A stretch of 50,669 nt of DNA from PXAH01 sp964605645 (GTDB lineage Bacteria; Omnitrophota; Gorgyraeia; Duberdicusellales; 4484-171): contig CAZSDJ010000009.1 in the NCBI GenBank assembly GCA_964605645.1, forward strand, positions 1 through 50,669, written 5' to 3'. This document shows, in pieces, positions 48,201-50,669 of this stretch; the first letter of the stretch is position 1, and each line of letters opens with the position of its first letter. Both the position numbers and the translations under genes were made by a program. The notes under the pieces were generated by a model, which worked only from the letters and a program-made list of their open reading frames with translations, did no database searches and was not told where the DNA came from.

Positions 48201-50669
48201 ACTTGTAGATGAAAGCACTGGTGAAGAATTCGAGTTGGATTTGACTTTAATTAGTGATGGTTCTGTTGATTATAAAAAACGTAATATTACTACAGGCAAA
48301 TTAGAAACAGGAAAAATAGAGGAAGAAACTATTGCAGGCACCAACTTTGTAAAGATATTTAATCCTTTAGCATTAATGAGTCAGAAAGAAACAGCGGGGA
48401 GACAAGCTGATTTTATTGCACATGATAAAAGCTGCCCCTTTAATTGCAGAGATGTTAAAGCTCCGCGCAGCATGCTTAATCGAAAGCCGCTTCTTGAAGT
48501 TTTAGCTAACGGAAATAGATGGAATATATATACCAAGCGGAGATTATTTGAGGCAAAAGGGCACTTGCTTCTTGTCCCTGATTTGGCCCATCCAGCAAAC
48601 AAGAGAGGGCAGAGAGCTCTTTATAGCGATATAAGAGATGTCATTAATTTAATCAACAGATGTAGAAATATCTATATGTTTTACAATGCTCTTCATGCCG
48701 GAGCTAGTGCTAACCATATACATTTTCAAATCTTCTACCATGGCAGAAAATTAGCTGTTGAGAAAGCTAATTTTGATAAAAAGGCAAATATTGGAGGAGT
48801 GGATATATCAAAGTCAAACGATTACCCGATTCAGACAATAAAGTTGTCAGGCGAAGAAGAAAGTGAGTTGGCAAATATTACTTTTGGTTTTATTAATAGA
48901 TTTCAACAAGAAGGTATTCCCTTTAATCTTATATTTACTCAAGGAATAATCTATATAATACCTCGGGATATAGAAAATGAGGTGGTGGAAGAATTCTTAG
49001 GCGGCCTAGGAGCGCCACAGGTAGCCGGACAGTTTCATGCAGCCGATATCGAGGTTTTCAAGGCTATTAATAAGGATAAAATTAATTCAGCATTGGATAA
49101 AATGAGCCTTAGTACTCACCAAATAACAAGGGTGATAAATAAAGTAGCGGCTGATCAGAGGATATCCGTGCAAGTAAATAGATATAAGGCAGAGTTTAAA
49201 GCAAAGCCTAATAATTCAGAGTTGCTAGATAAACTTACCAAAGATTTAGGGTCATCAGATGATACAGCTAAGTTGATAGCTGCCTTGGTTCTTATCAAAA
49301 ATATATTAGTAAAGCCTGAAATACGGTTGAAATCCATCAAAGCCATAAGTGAGGCAGAGAAATTGGGTTTATTTGCAAGGACTGATGAATTAAGGGGGAG
49401 AATAGACCTTCATTGTCATACTTATTATTCTGACGGTTGGCATACTCCATCAGGAGTAGTTTATGAAGCGTGGAGAAAAGGAATGAAAGCGGTTGGGGTA
49501 GTAGATCACAATACTTTTGACGGTTTATATGAGGCCTTAAGGGCAGGTGAGATATTAGGGATAGAGGTGTTTGTTGCAATTGAATTCGATCTTTATGATG
49601 ATAGTTTGGGTATGGATAATTTTCATTTATTGGCTTATTTACCAAACGAAGGCGGGGCTGAAGAGTTCAAGCATTGGCTTAATACTTCTGAAGGATTGGC
49701 TAAATTAAGAAATCAACTTAAGGACCTTACCGATAGATATAGAGCTAAAAATAGAGCCTATGTAGAGGAATTTAACAAAAGGTATGCTGATAAATTTGAA
49801 TTATTACCTGAAGATTTAAAAGGATATTTGACACAAATGCCTAATAGGTATCAAGTTGGTAAAGCTTTATTTGATAAATATGGTGCAGAGGGATTAGGGG
49901 TTGATGAATTCAGAGAGGCAGTTGGTAAATATATACCTTTTGATATGGCAGAAATGGAAGGTAGAGATGGATTAGCTATACAAGAGGTAATCGGCATGAT
50001 TACAAAAGCCGGTGGTGTGGTGGTTATGGCTCACCCCGGAGAAAAATACGCCAGCAAGCCTCCTATGTATCCGGAAGGAAAAGCTGAAGAAATCCTCAAT
50101 AAATATGCTGAATACATAAGAGGCGTAGAGGTTTATTCAAGCAAACATAAAGGATTTGCCCATTTTGAAGAAATGGTAGAAAAATTAAATAGAACTAACC
50201 CTGTTTACAGAAAATTTCCACTGATAAAAACTTTAGGTTCTGATACTCATGATCAGGAAGGTATACTGCTTGGCCGCGGCGATATAAGAAAAGATAATAA
50301 GGGCAATATTATGATAGATGTAGATTCAGAAGGAATACTTGAAAACTTGAGATCTTTATTGAGTAGTAGAGGTACAGAAAGAAGATATCTGAATAAAACC
50401 GACCCCACCCGCACCGCAGACGGCCAGCCGCTTACAGAGCCAGAACAAAAAACCTTATCCAGCCTGCTTGCCAAATACAGAGATGCTATAGCTGAAGCAG
50501 AAAAAGCCTACTCAGCAGAAAAACAAGAAGTAGTCTCACTGCTTAAAGATAATCACCAGAAAAGGATAGCCGATATCCTGCAAGGAGCCAAGATAGTCCG
50601 AGGCCCGCCGCAGTTTTTTGCCGAGTTCAAGCAAGCTATCGGCCGAGAACTAACCGGCATAAACACAGG
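36142..50669 (+). CDS. Giant multidomain envelope protein, second part (continuation after the gap, open at the 3' end)
   Basis: About 4,840 codons follow the gap with no stop to the last base. I translated most of this stretch by hand, line by line, and met none. It starts mid-protein inside a tandem repeat shared with the left side (DSAATRKALFDKLDELNK), so it is almost certainly the same gene. Order: helical repeats; Pro/Gly/Gln-rich linker; helical segment; lipobox and TM segments; helical domain; then four DGQPLTE-RGPP-HE linker modules at 39172, 43855, 47023 and 50401. The enzyme domains between them are UDPGP-like (twice), HEAT-like plus HipA/PI4K-like kinase, adenylate kinase, 2H phosphoesterase-like, HIT/GalT-like and PHP. 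The last module is cut by the window end, so at least one more cassette should follow. Confidence 0.88.
36180..37230 (+). other. Helical region after the gap
   Basis: Lys/Glu/Leu/Gln-rich helices (KFKQDLSDILGETLTISDAA; EKVKLKEKLYKTIAIAKIKK) with the third repeat relative inside. No known family. Soluble, probably cytosolic, given the GT48-like domain's C-terminal helices before it. Confidence 0.5.
37230..37460 (+). repeat. Low-complexity Pro/Gly/Gln linker with nested short DNA repeats
   Basis: Protein reads QSPPQGPQGPQAPPANPQGP and then GTEGRDG/GTDGRKDEG pieces. At DNA level there are two direct copies of gcaaggaaccga(a/t)ggacga 36 bases apart (37335 and 37371). Five heptamers of the type gtccaaa lie at 37421-37455, a minisatellite of a kind I associate with intergenic DNA. 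Five heptamers (35 bp) are not a multiple of three, so a change in copy number would break the frame. Confidence 0.7.
37460..37800 (+). other. Helical segment, weakly mTERF-like
   Basis: HNRKLLESIGANPQTKTFAR, then LLRYSTDTVKKRAAILNKYG, IALNSGNIRLKTEDEVAEYA. The phrase L-x-Y-S-x-x-x-V-x-x-R...L-x-x-x-G-I is the mTERF-repeat style of helix pair. Such pairs are short and generic, so this is a hint only. Confidence 0.3.
37835..38230 (+). other. Internal lipobox and membrane helices
   Basis: TGKGILPLLLLGVSTLFLGG followed by CNGESF has the shape of a lipoprotein signal (Lys, hydrophobic core, L-G-G-C). Further hydrophobic helices follow at about 37945-38005, 38080-38130 and 38155-38220. It is the second place where a lipoprotein signal sits inside the frame. 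Confidence 0.55.
38230..39170 (+). other. Soluble helical domain of unknown family
   Basis: Lys-rich helices (ESIPYLIKVLKKSSDSDIRK; LKNNNLPIDFVEREVISELF) suggest an armadillo/HEAT-like start. A more mixed part follows, with GRWVHEDPYAYWCNVEEKVE and a VIRTYNVLKFAQAINFLKSY ending. No family recognised. It ends exactly where the second linker module begins. Confidence 0.45.
39172..39570 (+). other. Linker module copy 2 (DGQPLTE - RGPP - HE x8 H)
   Basis: DPTRTQDGQPLTEAEQKTLS opens it. A helical pair follows, then GAKVVRGPPQLFAEFKQAIG, VINPATEADRTELGKTLIHE and AAAITGRAHSQAVSLEYIAD. HE is at 39505-39510 and the second His at 39535. Same architecture as at 582, 43855 and 47023. It begins the cassette series of the 3' half. 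Confidence 0.8.
39570..41065 (+). other. UDPGP-like nucleotidyltransferase domain, copy 1 (tentative)
   Basis: FFYSAGEASRFWKSLIKFGL sits where UDP-sugar pyrophosphorylases have the L-A-G-G-x-G-T-R-x-G signature. INMLIELMNNFTGQKGGLLY followed by GKLGFLAEGLA recalls their K-T-x-x-D-x-K-G-G-x-L-I...E-I-A-Q-V-P segment. GVIHRSNDLITLASECALDI resembles the V-x-N-x-D-N-L...D-x-x-I-L segment. Signature residues are altered, so either a diverged or a dead transferase, or another Rossmann-like enzyme. Copy 2 at 44253 is about the same length and mostly identical in protein. Confidence 0.35.
41066..41180 (+). other. Degenerate P-loop stub
   Basis: SLNIVLVGPHGAGLDFALAR, then SELLRKI, is in the same place relative to the preceding domain as the intact adenylate kinase P-loop of the next cassette (VIILVGPPASGKNTTVRYLE at 45796-45855). 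The Lys and Thr needed for phosphate binding are gone. It looks like a kinase fragment overwritten by another domain. Confidence 0.55.
41200..42600 (+). other. HEAT-like helical region
   Basis: Helix pairs of HEAT style: ALEYIFVSLEGNTGRGDLLW, ALDKAFAYLSDEDKQIAWEN, LAYALATIGDTRIKDELIRQ and ALRDELIWIVLYGKDALPAD. A scaffold or substrate-binding solenoid in front of the kinase-like domain is likely. Confidence 0.5.
42640..43560 (+). other. HipA/PI4K-like kinase-fold domain
   Basis: VEIYEDEVSGTQVVVKTDND gives the ATP-binding Lys (42784-42786), and SAMIEYISYKLFALAGLPVP the helix-C Glu followed by the typical L-G-L-x-V-P. LLLSVLIDDKDRTPWNMMFM corresponds to the catalytic loop (Asp about 43018, Asn 43033), and LMHIDFGGSMF to the metal-binding I-D-F-G (Asp 43114). 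This set of motifs, in this order, is shared by HipA, PI3/4-kinase-like and actin-fragmin-type kinases. Substrates could be proteins or small molecules. All key residues seem present, so activity is plausible. A small beta-rich tail follows up to the next module. Confidence 0.65.
43855..44253 (+). other. Linker module copy 3
   Basis: DPTRTADGQPLTEPEQKTLS, KTVRGPPQFFDEFKKATGRE, INPATEADRTELGKTLIHEA and AAITGRAHSQAVSLEYIAD. HE is at 44188-44193 and the second His at 44218. Very close to copy 2 in both DNA and protein. Confidence 0.8.
44253..45740 (+). other. UDPGP-like nucleotidyltransferase domain, copy 2 (tentative)
   Basis: Nearly the same protein as copy 1 (FFYSAGEASRFWKSLIKFGL; MNNFTGQKGGLLYGRKDTQG; RVKPN-type residues not found). 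Offset from copy 1 is 4,683 bp. The two DNA copies differ at scattered sites, many of them synonymous, so this duplication is older than the 2,388-bp one. It ends GLIHDFKELGQLP, from which an intact adenylate kinase follows directly. Confidence 0.35.
45790..46390 (+). other. Adenylate kinase-like domain
   Basis: Walker A GPPASGKNTTVRYLEKEL (Lys 45829-45831), where adenylate kinases have GPPGAGKGT. ISSGQELRDAI matches the AMP-binding S-x-G-D-x-L-R. GVIFDGFPRTESQAKILDD has the hallmark D-G-F-P-R (46045-46059), VLERSNGRAQ the LID-start arginines, and FLNRLDMYKHVTLP, then NVRTYYPK, the R-x-x-x-Y...P-x-x-x-Y-Y end. Core residues are kept, so it may well be active (ATP + AMP to 2 ADP, or a related NMP kinase). 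The LID is short and Lys-rich. An adenylate kinase fused in a giant protein could keep local nucleotide pools in order. Confidence 0.85.
46395..47015 (+). other. Unknown mixed alpha/beta domain after the adenylate kinase
   Basis: Includes LRSWPEEIPDNSIVKHDNPS, RAEEIVLSYKLIKSL, YQDIHPIDSIGDGESIVWEY and SITVAGVVCRTNKRV. About 205 residues with no motif I recognise. It separates the kinase from linker module copy 4. Confidence 0.4.
47023..47433 (+). other. Linker module copy 4
   Basis: DPTRTQDGQPLTEEEQGVLE, KVVRGPPQLFIEFKAKTGKD, VINPAYETDRTELRKTLIHE and AAALSGLSHSQAVSLEYIAD. HE is at 47368-47373 and the second His at 47398. After this module the UDPGP-like domain is absent and a different domain starts within ten residues, so the module is the mobile unit, not the module plus UDPGP pair. 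Confidence 0.8.
47440..48130 (+). other. 2H phosphoesterase-like domain (degenerate)
   Basis: Two motifs of the 2H (LigT-like) family are placed correctly. LPYVSITYFTVD is in the first position, with the His replaced by Val-Ser, and YLAHATFGWI holds the second H-x-T (His 47923-47925). 2H enzymes open cyclic or 2'-5' phosphodiesters of RNA and nucleotides and need both His. With one lost it may be inactive or bind only. Confidence 0.45.
48180..49020 (+). other. HIT/GalT-like nucleotidyl hydrolase or transferase domain
   Basis: IAHDKSCPFNCRDVK opens a likely zinc or structural Cys segment. RWNIYTKRRLFEAKGHLLLV followed by PDLAHP gives the central strand pair, and ALHAGASANHIHFQIFYHGR contains the H-x-H-x-Q catalytic motif (His 48715 and 48721, Gln 48727) in the context A-S-A-N-H-x-H-F-Q. 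That context is typical of GDP-sugar phosphorylase, Ap4A phosphorylase or DUF4922-like proteins. The active site is intact. The preceding beta stretch (48180-48360) may be a separate small domain. Confidence 0.65.
49020..49390 (+). other. Helical spacer
   Basis: FKAINKDKINSALDKMSLST, then SELLDKLTKDLGSSDDTAKL, then KPEIRLKSIKAISEAEKLGL: short amphipathic helices of HEAT-like type linking the HIT-like and PHP domains. Confidence 0.45.
49395..50390 (+). other. PHP metal-dependent phosphoesterase domain
   Basis: All PHP metal motifs are present: DLHCHTYYSDGWHTP (His 49411, 49417), VVDHNTFDGL (Asp 49504, His 49507), VFVAIEFDL (Glu 49582), VMAHPGEKY (His 50032) and TLGSDTHDQEG (Asp 50242, His 50248). 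Family: hydrolysis of phosphoesters (for example histidinol phosphate, 3',5'-nucleotide bisphosphates, DNA polymerase-associated PHP). The long helical insert between Glu and the later His (about 49620-49960) is unusual. Probably active. It completes a run of nucleotide- or phosphate-handling domains. Confidence 0.85.
50401..50669 (+). other. Linker module copy 5, cut by the window end
   Basis: DPTRTADGQPLTEPEQKTLS, then AKIVRGPPQFFAEFKQAIGR, ELTGINT; the window ends before the HE motif. It predicts that the next cassette begins just beyond base 50669. Confidence 0.8.

Noticed and set aside
1..50669. rRNA, tRNA, riboswitch or integrase-type mobile genes
   Set aside because: Nothing with the needed conserved stems or motifs was seen. 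The whole window is occupied by the open frame, and only REP-like palindromes hint at mobile activity.

Overview
The whole 50.7 kb window looks like the inside of one gigantic plus-strand protein-coding gene. The reading frame has no stop from base 3 up to a 100-N scaffold gap (36041-36140), and no stop from 36142 to the last base. A 255-bp tandem repeat that straddles the gap predicts a missing length of 105 bases, not 100, and 105 puts both halves in one frame. About 16,900 codons are then read without interruption, and neither the true start nor the stop is in the window. Giant genes of this size with mosaic enzyme, membrane and coiled-coil content are known from Candidatus Omnitrophota (for example Velamenicoccus archaeovorus), so I infer an omnitrophotal or related PVC metagenome-assembled genome. 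No marker gene here proves the taxon.

Layout. 1-6.1 kb: membrane segments, a recurring linker module, a nucleotidyltransferase-like domain, a twin-arginine-like segment with a lysozyme-like domain, an ADP-ribosyltransferase-like domain, a DUF218 (ElyC/SanA-type) domain and an intact GGDEF domain. 6.2-11.0 kb: a 2,388-bp tandem duplication, each copy with an internal lipoprotein-type signal, a six-hairpin glycosidase-like domain and a beta-sandwich. 11.15-11.92 kb: a foreign-looking patch bounded by REP-like palindromes; its minus strand carries five tightly spaced small hydrophobic ORFs. 12-15.75 kb: a degenerate SecA-like ATPase followed by a polytopic membrane domain. 15.7-19.3 kb: coiled coils, a third glycosidase-like domain, TPR, a subtilisin-like domain and LysM. 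19.4-30.9 kb: two paralogous beta-rich blocks (RD-1, RD-2) enclosing long coiled coils and an outer-membrane beta-barrel-like stretch. 31.1-35.3 kb: a membrane-embedded domain resembling 1,3-beta-glucan synthase (GT48). 35.3-39.2 kb: helical repeats, the gap, a low-complexity linker and another lipobox/TM segment. 39.2-50.7 kb: a cassette series in which the module DPTRT..DGQPLTE - RGPP - HE(x8)H is followed each time by different cytosolic-type enzyme domains: UDPGP-like twice, HEAT-like plus HipA/PI4K-like kinase, adenylate kinase, 2H phosphoesterase-like, HIT/GalT-like, and PHP.

Working picture (inference): a polypeptide anchored in and spanning the envelope, with peptidoglycan-binding and -cutting parts, glycan synthesis and hydrolysis parts, a protein-translocase-like motor and nucleotide-handling enzymes. 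It seems to have grown by fusion of once separate secreted, membrane and cytosolic proteins. Internal signal peptides, REP palindromes and an antisense small-protein cluster remain as scars. Whether it acts as one chain or is cut up (a subtilisin-like domain is present, with an Asn where the catalytic Asp is expected) cannot be decided from sequence. Apart from the gap there is no intergenic stretch in the window. No rRNA, tRNA or CRISPR array was seen.
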